Shown: positions 33,341-41,950 of the stretch, piece after piece
Layout of the letters: each line of letters begins with the position of its first letter
Position numbering within the stretch: the first letter of the stretch is position 1
Assembly: GCA_005893275.1 (NCBI GenBank)
Contig: VBOW01000035.1
Span: 1 to 64,000, forward strand
Origin: Candidatus Eisenbacteria bacterium
Lineage (GTDB): Bacteria; Eisenbacteria; RBG-16-71-46; SZUA-252
Length of the DNA: 64,000 nt
Direction of reading: 5' to 3'
The notes under the pieces: model-generated
The model's database searches: none
Told to the model about the DNA's origin: nothing
What the model saw: only the letters and a program-made list of their open reading frames with translations
Made by a program: the position numbers and the translations under genes

Positions 33341-34898
33341 CGCGCCGGAGGATGTAGAAGTTTTTCACCGAAGACCGGTTGACGTAGCGTTCTGAGGCGA
33401 GCGCACGGTCGACGATCCGTTGCGGCTCCCCCGGCGGGAGCGGCCACGCGGTCCCGTCGGTGCGCAAGACGGCATAGTCGGAGGTCAGCTCCGCGCCGTT
33501 TCGAATCAGGGACTTTTCGCGGTCGTATCCCAGAACCGGGTAAAAACAGGCCATCGCCTGGACCGACGCCGTATCTGGAATCATCCGGAGCTCAAGAAGG
33601 AAGCGCGGCCGCTCGCGTGGTATCTCGGGGTAGCTCAGGTGCGCGACGTTCAACACGACGGCGACGCATGCGGCCCCAACCGCGAAGCGCGGGGCGACGA
33701 GCCGGCGAAAGGCGGGCGAGGCCAGTCCGAACGCGCCAGCGACGGCGGAGAACGCGAGGAGCGGGATCCCGTAGTAGAGACCGAGCGCCGCCTGCTGCGC
33801 GGAACCGCTCGTCGCCGGTACGACCCACGGGATCAGGAAAAGGAGCCACCCGGCGCCGGTGAAGAATGGAGCGAAGAGAAGGCTCGTGAAAAACTTAAGA
33901 TAGGGCCACGCCAGAAGCCTCTGCGTGAGCTGAATCGGGTGGGTTGCGAACCCCCAGGCGATGGGGCCCCACCCGTGGCCCCATTCGTTCCAGCGCGAGA
34001 GAAACGAGTACCCGGGCTCGCCCCCGAACGCCGGCATCGCGACCCGGAGCGCGAAGGCCGTCCACGCCAGCCCCGCCGCCGCCGTCGAGATGCCCACCAC
34101 CCGCCGTTTGCCCGCGATCGCCGCAAAGAGCCCAAAGCCCGCGACGTAAAGCCCCGCATCCTCTTTGACCGCGAGCGCTAGCGCCGCCGCGACGACATAT
34201 CTCCCCATGGCCCCTCGCTGGTAGCTCAGGACCATCGAGAACACGAAGAGGGGCAGAAGGCACTCCATGTGGAACACGTACAGAAGCGTTGCGATTTGGA
34301 CCGGGTGGTTGAAATAGACGAGGCACGCAAGGTTCGAGGTCGCCGGGGCGACACCCGCCCGGGCCAGAATCGACCGCAGGAGGACGCCGCTCCCCCAGAG
34401 CGCGACCGGCTGGAGCACGACGAGGAGGTAGGGGGATCGAACCGCCGCGTGGACCGGAACGAGCAAGGCCAGAATCGGAGAGAAATGCTCGCTCAGGAAG
34501 CTCCGCCCCAGGACCGGCGAGTAGAGGAGCGGCTTGTGCGCGTGCGGGACGAGGGCTTCGTCGATCATCGAGAAATCGTGCGAATAGGTATGGAACGACA
34601 GGTGCTGGGTCCATGCCGCGAGCACGTAGAGGGCGAGCATCGTCGCCGACAACCACGGAAAGAAGCGCGGGTGCTCGAGGAGCGCCCGGAGCCGGGCGGC
34701 CCACGCCTGGACGAACGCCGCGCGATCCCGTCGAAGGAGCGCGAACAGGGCGAGGGCACCGAAGAGAGCCCATGTCGGCTCCCGGAAGCGCTTGAGGTGG
34801 AACGAGCCGACGTGGGTCACGTTGAGCGCCACGAGGGGAAGAACGGCCGCGCAGACGAGAGCCAGCACGAGGGCTCCCCGGCGGAGGGCGCTCAACAT
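33318..34898 (-). CDS. DUF2079 multi-spanning membrane protein
   Basis: The protein has about 526 residues and about 12 membrane helices. The DUF2079 signature is visible: FHTYSHDFSMIDEAL, then SFLSEHFSPILALLVPVHA and LLVVLQPVALWGSGVLL. These proteins resemble GT-C glycosyltransferases in layout and may transfer sugars from lipid-linked donors, but the activity is not established. ATG 34898 is preferred to TTG 34913. It stands divergent to a small membrane protein gene (34958) and convergent with osmC. A second GT-C-like protein is at the left edge of the window. Confidence 0.85.
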   Translation of the reverse strand: MLSALRRGALVLALVCAAVLPLVALNVTHVGSFHLKRFREPTWALFGALALFALLRRDRAAFVQAWAARLRALLEHPRFFPWLSATMLALYVLAAWTQHLSFHTYSHDFSMIDEALVPHAHKPLLYSPVLGRSFLSEHFSPILALLVPVHAAVRSPYLLVVLQPVALWGSGVLLRSILARAGVAPATSNLACLVYFNHPVQIATLLYVFHMECLLPLFVFSMVLSYQRGAMGRYVVAAALALAVKEDAGLYVAGFGLFAAIAGKRRVVGISTAAAGLAWTAFALRVAMPAFGGEPGYSFLSRWNEWGHGWGPIAWGFATHPIQLTQRLLAWPYLKFFTSLLFAPFFTGAGWLLFLIPWVVPATSGSAQQAALGLYYGIPLLAFSAVAGAFGLASPAFRRLVAPRFAVGAACVAVVLNVAHLSYPEIPRERPRFLLELRMIPDTASVQAMACFYPVLGYDREKSLIRNGAELTSDYAVLRTDGTAWPLPPGEPQRIVDRALASERYVNRSSVKNFYILRRVKPAPPR

Positions 34899-34957
34899 GA
34901 TGGTATGATGCAAACCATGCCGTGGACTCGAAGTAAGCGACCGGACGGCGCCGACGA

Positions 34958-35449
34958 ATGAGCCCGCACAGCCTAGCGGAGCAGCGGGGCACCGTAAATC
35001 GGCCGATTCAGATCTACGTCCTCGTGGCGCTCTGGGCGGTCAAAGGTTTTGAGGAGGTGTTCCGGGGCGTGATCGGCGGCGTCTTCTACATCGTCCAGCA
35101 AACGTCCCAGGGAAAACTCGACGGCTATATGCTCCACCTCGCGATCCAGAGCGCGCTCTTCGCGGCGGTGATGGCGGCGGGAAGCTTCTACGTCATGACC
35201 GCGCTCTGGCTCGGGCGCGGCGCCGCCCGGGGATGGGGAATCGCGTTCGCGCTCGTGAACGAGCTTTCCGTGTTGGCCTACCTCATCACAAGGCCCCCGG
35301 AGTTTGGAGGCGACATCCCGATTATCCGAACCGTGATCATCGCCTCGATCGTGAATTTGGGAATCGTGGGGGTCCTGCTCTTCGACGGGAACCTGGCGCG
35401 ATTTCTGGGCAGCGCGCGGCTGGTCGGCGGGTGGTCTCCTCGGCGGTAG
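34958..35449 (+). CDS. Four-helix membrane protein of unknown function
   Basis: The protein has 163 residues. Hydrophobic segments occur at about 19-40 (IQIYVLVALWAVKGF), 62-85, 92-112 and 124-146. The N-terminus is short and cytoplasmic in character, and the C-terminus is basic (GGWSPRR). No conserved motif is recognisable to me. It lies divergent from the DUF2079 gene across about 60 bases and convergent with fabL. Coding is supported by the helix pattern and GC-rich third positions; function is open. Confidence 0.7.
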   Translation: MSPHSLAEQRGTVNRPIQIYVLVALWAVKGFEEVFRGVIGGVFYIVQQTSQGKLDGYMLHLAIQSALFAAVMAAGSFYVMTALWLGRGAARGWGIAFALVNELSVLAYLITRPPEFGGDIPIIRTVIIASIVNLGIVGVLLFDGNLARFLGSARLVGGWSPRR

Positions 35450-35485
35450 GGCCGGACCGCGTGCCGGCGGGGCCGGGCTCCGACG

Positions 35486-36235
35486 CTAGCCCAGCGTATA
35501 GCCCCCGTCCACGATGATCACCTGCCCCGTCACCCACGAAGCGCGGGCGGTGCAAAGAAACGCGGCCACGTTCGCGACTTCCTCCGGCGTTCCCACGCGT
35601 CCCGAAGGCGTGCGCCGGGTCGACTCCCGAATGATCTCGTCGTACGAGGGAAAGATTTTCAGGGAATCGGTGTCGATGAATCCTCCCGAAACCGCGTTCA
35701 CGTTGATATTCCGCGACCCCAGCTCGTACGCGAGATAACGCACCAGGGTCTCGATCGCGGCTTTCGATACCCCGATCGCCGCGTATCCGGGGATGTAGCG
35801 GTGCGAGCCGAGAGAGGTAAGCGCCACGATCCGGCCGCCATCGGGCATCATCTTCACGGCTTCCTGGGCGCAGAAGAGCAGCGCCTTCGCGTTCGTGCTC
35901 ATCGCGACATCCCACATCTTGTCGTTCACGTCGAGCACGTTTCCGAAATGCCCGAGCGCCGCATTCGAGACCAGGATGTCCACCTTGCCGAAGCCGCTCT
36001 TCAGCTCCGCGAACATCTTGGGGATCTGTTCTTCGTTCCCGACGTTCGCGCGCACGGCGAGCGCCCGGACCCCCCGCTTCTCGATCTCCTCGGCCGTCGC
36101 CTTCGCCGATTCCCGGCTGCGGAAGAAGTTGATCGCGACGTCGGCGCCCATATCGGCGAGGGCAAGGGCAATGGCGCGACCGATCCCGCGCGTGCCCCCG
36201 GTGACGAGCGCGGACTTCCCCTCCAGCTCACCCAT
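35486..36235 (-). CDS. fabL: Enoyl-ACP reductase FabL-type short-chain dehydrogenase
   Basis: The protein has 249 residues. The cofactor motif is TGGTRGIGRAIA. The active site has Tyr151 and Lys158 in YAAIGVSK, a Y-x6-K spacing that distinguishes FabL/FabI-type enoyl reductases from the usual Y-x3-K of SDRs. VNAVSGGFIDTDSLKIFP matches the FabL substrate-loop region well. FabL uses NADPH to reduce trans-2-enoyl-ACP in fatty-acid elongation and resists triclosan in Bacillus. Monocistronic, with a start at ATG 36235 preceded by GGAGG. 3-oxoacyl-ACP reductase is the alternative but fits the spacing less well. Confidence 0.88.
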   Translation of the reverse strand: MGELEGKSALVTGGTRGIGRAIALALADMGADVAINFFRSRESAKATAEEIEKRGVRALAVRANVGNEEQIPKMFAELKSGFGKVDILVSNAALGHFGNVLDVNDKMWDVAMSTNAKALLFCAQEAVKMMPDGGRIVALTSLGSHRYIPGYAAIGVSKAAIETLVRYLAYELGSRNINVNAVSGGFIDTDSLKIFPSYDEIIRESTRRTPSGRVGTPEEVANVAAFLCTARASWVTGQVIIVDGGYTLG

Positions 36236-36320
36236 GCCACCTCCGTGTAAGTCTTTGAATGGGCGGCAATTCTCGGGAGGCCGCGCGGGATTGTCAACGG
36301 CTAAGTAGGCCGGGCTCTAT

Positions 36321-36863
36321 CTACGTGATGCCGCGCGCTTCGCGGGCGACCAGCGTAAGGGCGCCCTTGCCACGCCAGCCCTCCACGATCGCGATCAACC
36401 GTACCGGCGTCCCACGGTCGGGGCGGGCAAGGGAGGGCGTCATGTCCAAGGGGAAGCTCTGTCCCGTATCCCGGAGGGTGAACGTGGTGGATCCAGCAGA
36501 GGTTCTCGCGATCGTCCCTTCGGCCTCGAAGAGGACGTCGACCAAGGTCAGATCATGGAGCCGGTTTTCCGCGAGGCGCCGGATCACGTCGCGGAGCGGG
36601 ACAGGACGCGGTTTGGGGTAGCGCACTTCCACCGCTTCGGTCGAAACACGCGCTTCTCCTCCGCCGGAGCCGGCGCGCGCCATTTGCCGGATCGTGGCCC
36701 GGCAGTGAGAGCACGAGGTGCAGCCCCGAAGCGCCAGATAGATGCGCGCGAAAGGGACCGGTGGTTCGGTGGCGCGTGAACCCCCCGCGGAGGCGTGCGC
36801 CGTGAAGACGAGCGCCGCGATGGCGCCGATCAGAATCGAGCTGCGGAAGCGAGCGCGGATCAT
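36321..36863 (-). CDS. Exported HMA-like (heavy-metal-associated) protein
   Basis: The protein has 180 residues. A signal peptide runs to about 26. A ferredoxin-like HMA-type segment follows: YLALRGCTSCSHCRATIRQ has C48-x2-C51-x2-C54 where HMA domains have GMxCxxC, then VEVRYPKPRPVPLRDVIRRL as the second half. The C-terminal half (about 95-180) is a beta-rich domain resembling OB folds (FTLRDTGQSFPLDM, RLIAIVEGWRGKGALTLVA). It probably binds a thiophilic metal in the periplasm. The porin gene is 13 bases upstream on the same strand, so they are co-transcribed. No identified partner pump. Confidence 0.7.
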   Translation of the reverse strand: MIRARFRSSILIGAIAALVFTAHASAGGSRATEPPVPFARIYLALRGCTSCSHCRATIRQMARAGSGGGEARVSTEAVEVRYPKPRPVPLRDVIRRLAENRLHDLTLVDVLFEAEGTIARTSAGSTTFTLRDTGQSFPLDMTPSLARPDRGTPVRLIAIVEGWRGKGALTLVAREARGIT

Positions 36864-36876
36864 CGGGGGCCCCTCG

Positions 36877-38001
36877 CTAGAACATGAACGCGGCGCCGAG
36901 ATTCACGCGATCGACCTTCGCGCCGGTGCCGTCTTTCCAATGCTCGATATCACCCTTGAACGCGACCTTCTCCATCGGGTAATAGGAGGCGCCGGCGGTC
37001 GAGACGGTCCGCCCGGCGGCGGGATCACGGATGAATCCCGCCGGGATCTCCTCGTTCGTGTCGAGATCTTCATGGCGACCGAAGAGAACGAGCGACCGTC
37101 TTCCTTCGGTGCGGTCTCGGCGCAGCACGTCATAGGCCGCCTCGACGTACCAGCCCTGCATCGCCGACCCGATCGTCTCGCTGACAAAGGCGCTCACCCT
37201 GTCCGCGCCATCCAGCGTGACCCGCGCGTAGTTGCCGCGAAGATCGAATCCGGCGCGACGATACCGCGCGTCCGCGCCCAGGAGCTCCACGGTCACCTTC
37301 CCCAGTCCCGGCGTTCGCTGGTCCGCGCCGCCGTAGTACGCCGAGCCGGCGAGCATGAACCCGCGGGCCGGCGCGATCTCGAGGCGGCCGACGCCGGCCA
37401 GGTCATCCGCCTTGGATTCGGACCCCTTGGAGCTCACGTCGTGCAATCCGCCGATCGAGGTGATCCTCGTGGCATCCAGACCCGCCGTGACGTACGCCCG
37501 GTAGCTCGCTTTCCCTGACCACGCCTGTCCGGCGAAGCCGGTGCCGTTCTCCTGCCAGGTGGTCGGGATGATGAAGCGCTCCACGTAGGGACGCTCCACG
37601 CTGTAGTAGAGCGGGGGCTCGTGGGATTCGTTCAGCGGCCCGACCGGCATGAGGAGGCTTCCAACCCGGACCGCGAGGGTCGGCGATAGGTCGCACTCGA
37701 GGAATGCTTCCTCCAGCTCGATCTCGCGGGCCGCGTGCTCGTAGTCGAGCTCTCCTTCCACGCGCATCTTGGCCGAGAACTCGTACTCCCAGCCGAGGAC
37801 GAAGCGGTGAAAATCGAGCCCGTTCCCGGCAGCCGGCGACATGGCGTCGATCTTCGGGTTGTTGTAGTGGATCTCCCCGTAGCCGTGAAACTGGAGCCTA
37901 TCCGTTTCCTCGGCGCTCGCGCCCTGCACAGGAGCCGTACGCCCCGTCAGGATCGCAACCGAGACCACCACCGTCACAGCCTGCATTGCCCCGAATTTCA
38001 A
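36877..38001 (-). CDS. Outer-membrane porin (phosphate-selective porin-like)
   Basis: The protein has 374 residues. The signal peptide ends near residue 28. FHGYGEIHYNNPK is the first strand, followed by FHRFVLGWEYEFSAKMRVEGELDYEHA split over two strands. Then comes the porin O/P-like block LEEAFLECDLSPTLAVRVGSLLMPVGPLNE, described here in parts. The C-terminus NLGAAFMF ends in Phe. Such 16-stranded barrels admit small anions or nutrients. It is transcribed ahead of the HMA-like protein gene. The 207-base region to the divergent LiaF-like gene probably holds its promoter. Substrate unknown. Confidence 0.83.
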   Translation of the reverse strand: MKFGAMQAVTVVVSVAILTGRTAPVQGASAEETDRLQFHGYGEIHYNNPKIDAMSPAAGNGLDFHRFVLGWEYEFSAKMRVEGELDYEHAAREIELEEAFLECDLSPTLAVRVGSLLMPVGPLNESHEPPLYYSVERPYVERFIIPTTWQENGTGFAGQAWSGKASYRAYVTAGLDATRITSIGGLHDVSSKGSESKADDLAGVGRLEIAPARGFMLAGSAYYGGADQRTPGLGKVTVELLGADARYRRAGFDLRGNYARVTLDGADRVSAFVSETIGSAMQGWYVEAAYDVLRRDRTEGRRSLVLFGRHEDLDTNEEIPAGFIRDPAAGRTVSTAGASYYPMEKVAFKGDIEHWKDGTGAKVDRVNLGAAFMF

Positions 38002-38208
38002 CTGTACGCCGATCCCTTGTATGCCCCGCGGCCTCCAGAATCGAAGCCCCGTGGCGGTTCCGTCGTGATTCGCTTGTGAGATAGAACCCCAGTTAGTGCC
38101 TTATCCGGAGCGCGTAGAATCCTCTGTGACGCTCGCAATTTCAACAGCAAAGATGGGCGTGTGGAACGGCCCTTGCGCCGCACCTGATCCCGTGGTACCG
38201 CTTCTCGA

Positions 38209-39399
38209 ATGAATTTCGGGAAGGTGGCCTTCGGCACACTTCTCCTCGCCGCCGGCGCGCTTCTTCTCGCGATCCGGCTGGGGTTCGTCCCGACCGACAC
38301 CCTCGCCTTTCTTCTGCGGTTCTGGCCGGTCCTTCTCATCGCGTTCGGTCTCGCGTTCCTGGCGGGCGCGCTCAAGAACCCGCTCCTGGGATGCCTGGCC
38401 TCGATCCTGATCCTGGGGGGCATCGCGTTCGGTGCCTTGTGGATCGCCCACCGCCACAAGGAGGGCAAGGTTTCCCATGGCGCGGCCGCGATCGATCTCG
38501 GAACGTCGAAGGTGGGATCGCTCACCGTGCGCGTGCGCACCTTCGCGGGGAGCTTCGGCGTCGAGGGCGCTCCGGCCAAATCGCGTACCCTCGCGATTCA
38601 TGTCCGGAACTTTGCGGGGGACTCGGCCGGCGGCTACCGATTCTTCGCCTCGGGAAAAACGGGGGTTTTCGAATGGCCGCGGCGCCTGGACGGCCTCGGC
38701 CTTGCGCCCCTGGGCGCCGGGGTGGACCTCCAAGTACCGGAGGCGATTCCTGTGTTATTCGATTGGCGCGGACGATTCTCGTCGATGCGCGCGGATCTCA
38801 CCCGTCTCATGCCCGTGCGGTGTCGATTCCACGCGGCCTTCTCGTCGCTCCGGTTGGACCTCGGGGACGCCGGGCGGCCGGATGAGATTCGCATCGGGGG
38901 GTTTCTCTCGAGCGCCCGCATCGAGATACCACCGGATGTACCCGTGCAGGTCGTGGCTCGCTCCACGCTGATCATGAAGGCGCTTCCCCCGGATTTCGTG
39001 GAGCGCGCGCGGGGGCGCGGCAAGGGACGCGTGTACGCAGCCGAGGGGCGAGGTCGTCTGGTGAAGATTTTCGTGGAGGGGGATCTCCTTCACATCACAA
39101 TCGAGCGTACCCGGGGGGAAGGAGTCGTACATGGCCGGAGCCGGCAAGTCGAGCCTCGCGTTTCCACTGATCCTGATCGTGGTCGGAGCCATGCTGCTTC
39201 TGAAAGAGTTCGGCTATCTGCACGGAAATATCTTGCGCTATTGGCCGGTGCTCCTGATCGTCTGGGGTCTCGGGATGATCTGGGCGGCGCGGAAGGGGTG
39301 AGGGGGCCAGGGATTCACCGTCGGGGGCCAGGGCCTCGGAACTTACGATCGGACTATGGGGTTGACAAGACAAGGCTTCGCGAAGGAAGCTCGGTTTGA
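38209..39399 (+). CDS. LiaF-like membrane protein (LiaI/LiaF-TM domain plus toastrack-like region), 3' end uncertain
   Basis: The protein starts MNFGKVAFGTLLLAAGALLL and has three or four N-terminal helices, including FWPVLLIAFGLAFLAGAL, the LiaI/LiaF-TM signature. The later part (about 90-300) is beta-rich (GSLTVRVRTFAGSFGVEG, RIGGFLSSARIEIPPD), like the C-terminal region of cell-wall-stress LiaF proteins. Normal similarity stops near residue 305 (LLHITIERTRG). The remaining 90 residues are Arg-rich, overlap two other genes in different frames and look like frame-shifted translation. A G6 run at 39113-39118 is a likely slip or sequencing site. The true C-terminus probably lies near 39120-39165. 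Confidence 0.7.
   Translation: MNFGKVAFGTLLLAAGALLLAIRLGFVPTDTLAFLLRFWPVLLIAFGLAFLAGALKNPLLGCLASILILGGIAFGALWIAHRHKEGKVSHGAAAIDLGTSKVGSLTVRVRTFAGSFGVEGAPAKSRTLAIHVRNFAGDSAGGYRFFASGKTGVFEWPRRLDGLGLAPLGAGVDLQVPEAIPVLFDWRGRFSSMRADLTRLMPVRCRFHAAFSSLRLDLGDAGRPDEIRIGGFLSSARIEIPPDVPVQVVARSTLIMKALPPDFVERARGRGKGRVYAAEGRGRLVKIFVEGDLLHITIERTRGEGVVHGRSRQVEPRVSTDPDRGRSHAASERVRLSARKYLALLAGAPDRLGSRDDLGGAEGVRGPGIHRRGPGPRNLRSDYGVDKTRLREGSSV
39131..39301 (+). CDS. Small LiaI/LiaF-TM membrane protein
   Basis: The protein has 56 residues starting at ATG 39131, with the strong site GGGGGGAAGGAG just upstream. The sequence MAGAGKSSLAFPLILIVVG continues with MLLLKEFGYLHGN and RYWPVLLIVWGLGMIW, then ends AARKG. This is two helices with the WPVLLI motif of the LiaI/LiaF-TM domain, the same domain as at the start of the preceding gene. 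The pair therefore looks like a tandem LiaF/LiaI set for envelope stress. It lies within the apparent 3' tail of the preceding reading frame. Confidence 0.75.
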   Translation: MAGAGKSSLAFPLILIVVGAMLLLKEFGYLHGNILRYWPVLLIVWGLGMIWAARKG

Positions 39400-39718
39400 G
39401 TCGGCCGTCGATCCAACGCAGGGGAACATCCTGAATACTCTGAGCCACATCCGTCGCTTCGACACCTGGTTCCGCGGGTTGCTCGTGCTCTACCTCTTGA
39501 GCACCCTCTTCCTCGCCGCGGAGCACCAGCACCACCGCCTCCAGACCGACAACTGCGCACTCTGCACGATTTCCCACACGCCCGCGACGGTCGCCTCGAG
39601 CGTCGATCACCAGACGGCCCCCGCGAACACTGAATACGTCCTCGCGATTACCGCAGATCAGGGCTGGGAGTCCCAGTCTCACCGCACCACTCGGAGCCGC
39701 GCTCCACCCCTAGTCTAA
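39356..39718 (+). CDS. Small membrane protein with His/Cys cluster, likely metal-linked
   Basis: The protein has 120 residues from ATG 39356; a shorter CTG start at 39431 preceded by AGGGG is also possible. One helix (WFRGLLVLYLLSTLFLAA) is followed by EHQHHRLQTDNCALCTISHTP, a His/Cys cluster suited to binding zinc or copper on the periplasmic side. The C-terminus is basic with RSRAPPLV. Such small HxH...CxxC proteins often accompany metal uptake genes. Here an outer-membrane protein and ZnuA/ZnuB homologues follow. The family resemblance (DUF2946-like) is weak. Confidence 0.65.
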   Translation: MGLTRQGFAKEARFESAVDPTQGNILNTLSHIRRFDTWFRGLLVLYLLSTLFLAAEHQHHRLQTDNCALCTISHTPATVASSVDHQTAPANTEYVLAITADQGWESQSHRTTRSRAPPLV

Positions 39719-39861
39719 ATCTCCGCAGTCCGGCGCATAGCCCCGCGCGCAGGTATTCGCGCCCATCCGAGCTGTGCGCCCATTCGAACCACACCGTCTG
39801 GTGGAATTCCGCCCGCGGTGAGGTTGCTCCGTTCCAACCACTCCCGGGAGGTTCCGTGCGC

Positions 39862-40956
39862 ATGAGCCTTCGCATGTTTTCATGTCTCGTCGCCGCGCTG
39901 ATTTGCGCGCCGACATTCGCGACCGCCCAGACGCGGTCGATGTTCTCGAACCTGGCCAACCCGTCCATCGGAATGAACGCCCTCTTCTCCGGGCAGGCTG
40001 CACACAACCTGGATCAGCCCTATGGTCTCCATTTCGACGAAGCGGAGATCAGCCTCATCTCCGTCGTGGATCCGTACTGGACGCTCGTGAGCAACATCGT
40101 CTTCCTCGACGGCGGATCGGTGGACCCGGAGGAGGTCTGGGTCCGCACCACCAGCATCCCCGCGATTCAACTCAAGCTGGGAAAGATCCGCGGCATGTTC
40201 GGGAAGCACGGGCTGCTCCACACGCACGCGTTTCCGTTCATCCAGGCCCCGGTCATCATGCCCAACACCATCGGCGAAGAAGGATTCAAGGACGCCGGTC
40301 TGGAAGCCGCGTGGCTCACCCCGCTGCCCTGGTTCGCCGAGTTGACAGGAGGCTTCTACGAAGGAATCGGCGCCGATGGCGACCATCCACTCGATTTAGG
40401 GTCCACCCGGCACGACAATGTCCCGTTTCTGGACCATTTCAAGAACCAGTTCGACCTGAACGACGCTACGACGCTGGAGGTCGGACAGTCCTTCATGCAG
40501 GGCCGCGGGAGCGACGGGTTCATCCACTCCGCCCTAGGGGCGGACGTGACCATCCGGAACGTGCCGCCGAAGAATTCGAACCGGCGCGGATGGATTCTGC
40601 AGGGCGAATACATCCAGAAGGGTTCGAGGGCCGGGGGGACCTACCGCAGGGAACAGCACGGCGGGTATGCGTCGTTCCAGTATCGTCTTTCGCAAGTCTG
40701 GTGGGCAGGCATCCGCGGCGAGCAGGCCCGCCAGAGCTTCACGGACTTTCTCGTCGACACCGCGGGAGATCCGATTCCAGGCAAGGTGACGCGGGGCAAC
40801 GCCAACATCCAGTGGATGCCCTCGGAGTTCTCGTTCGTTCGATTCGAATACAGCCACGCCAAGGCGGACAACGGAGCTGGGATCAATCCGACGGACGACC
40901 GCTTCATGGTTCAAATGAGCTATACGATCGGTTACCACCCGGCCCACGCGTACTGA
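39862..40956 (+). CDS. Outer-membrane protein of the metal-uptake operon
   Basis: The protein has about 364 residues. The signal peptide is MSLRMFSCLVAALICAPTFATA. The mature part begins FSNLANPSIGMNALFSGQ and continues as a barrel (LHFDEAEISLISVVDPYWT, IQLKLGKIRGMFGKHGLLH, GGYASFQYRLSQVWWAG). It ends FMVQMSYTIGYHPAHAY with several His. GTG 39856 and ATG 39862 both follow GGGAGG; ATG is preferred. It lies immediately before the ZnuA homologue, about 60 bases away, suggesting a zinc- or metal-specific outer-membrane conduit. Function by context only. Confidence 0.8.
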   Translation: MSLRMFSCLVAALICAPTFATAQTRSMFSNLANPSIGMNALFSGQAAHNLDQPYGLHFDEAEISLISVVDPYWTLVSNIVFLDGGSVDPEEVWVRTTSIPAIQLKLGKIRGMFGKHGLLHTHAFPFIQAPVIMPNTIGEEGFKDAGLEAAWLTPLPWFAELTGGFYEGIGADGDHPLDLGSTRHDNVPFLDHFKNQFDLNDATTLEVGQSFMQGRGSDGFIHSALGADVTIRNVPPKNSNRRGWILQGEYIQKGSRAGGTYRREQHGGYASFQYRLSQVWWAGIRGEQARQSFTDFLVDTAGDPIPGKVTRGNANIQWMPSEFSFVRFEYSHAKADNGAGINPTDDRFMVQMSYTIGYHPAHAY

Positions 40957-41017
40957 AAGCATCGACGAGCCGCAGAACGCGCGAGCCTAGGAAGCACAGG
41001 ATTCTATGGAGGATTCT

Positions 41018-41950
41018 ATGAAGGCGCTGATTCGATGGATGTTGGTATTGATACCAGGGCTGTTGGCGACCGCGCCAGCCTATGCCGATCTGAAGGTCGC
41101 CACCTCATTGACCGACCTGGCTTCCGTCGCCCGATTTGTCGGCGGGAAGCACGTGTCGGCTCAGAGCCTCTGCCGAGGCTACGAAGACCCGCACTTCGTC
41201 CCGGCCAAGCCCAGTCTCATGAAGGCGATTCAGCACGCCAACGTCTTCGTGTCGGTGGGCCTGGAACTTGACGCCGGCTGGTTGCCGCTCGTGCTTCCTG
41301 GAAGTCGCAATTCCAAGATCCAGCCGGGGACGAGCGGTTTCGTGGATGCTTCCGAAGGCATCGACGTGCTCGAGAAGCCCGTGGGAACGGTCAGCCGCGC
41401 CGAGGGGGACATCCACCCGCTCGGCAATCCGCATTACTACGTCGACCCGAAGAGCCTCGAGGTCGTGGCCGACAAGCTCGCCGAGGTCTTCTCCCGGCTC
41501 GACCCGGCGAACGCGGCCGACTATGCCGCGAACGCCAAGGCATTCGACGAAAGGATGGAGACGTCCCTGGCCAAGTGGGAAAAACAGATGGCGCCCTACA
41601 AGGGGGCGTCGATCGTGACCTACCACACGAATTTCGCGTACTTCGCCAATCGCTTCGGACTCAAGCTGTTCGGCAACGTCGAGCCAAAACCCGGCATCCC
41701 ACCCACGCCCCGGCATATCGCCGAGCTTGCGGATGCCATGAAGAAGGCCGGCGTCAAGGTTGTGGCGTACCAGCCCTACTACAGCGCTGCAGCCAGCCGA
41801 CAGTTGGCGAGCAAGGCCGGCGGGGTCGCGGTCGAGATCGCCACCGAGGCCGGCGGCCTGCCCGGGACGGACGACGTCTTCTCCAAGTTCGACGTCCTGG
41901 TCTCGTCGGTGGCGGGGGCGCTGTCCGGAAAGTCGGGAGGTGCCCAGTGA
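41018..41950 (+). CDS. znuA: Metal ABC transporter substrate-binding protein (ZnuA/TroA family)
   Basis: The protein has 310 residues. The signal peptide ends ...APAYA. Cluster A-I binding proteins use three His and one acidic ligand. Here the His residues are in YEDPHFVPAKP, LGNPHYYVDP and VTYHTNFAYFANRFG, with a late Asp in LPGTDDVFSKF. There is no long His-rich loop, unlike classical ZnuA. GGAGGATTCT just before ATG 41018 decides the start; a second ATG at 41006 lies within a duplicated GGATTCTATG (40999-41008 and 41011-41020). It overlaps the permease gene as GTGA. The metal is probably zinc, possibly manganese. Confidence 0.9.
   Translation: MKALIRWMLVLIPGLLATAPAYADLKVATSLTDLASVARFVGGKHVSAQSLCRGYEDPHFVPAKPSLMKAIQHANVFVSVGLELDAGWLPLVLPGSRNSKIQPGTSGFVDASEGIDVLEKPVGTVSRAEGDIHPLGNPHYYVDPKSLEVVADKLAEVFSRLDPANAADYAANAKAFDERMETSLAKWEKQMAPYKGASIVTYHTNFAYFANRFGLKLFGNVEPKPGIPPTPRHIAELADAMKKAGVKVVAYQPYYSAAASRQLASKAGGVAVEIATEAGGLPGTDDVFSKFDVLVSSVAGALSGKSGGAQ

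Noticed and set aside
39362-39367. Perfect TTGACA just after the ATG of the His/Cys protein gene
   Set aside because: No -10 element at 16-18 bases; likely chance within coding sequence.
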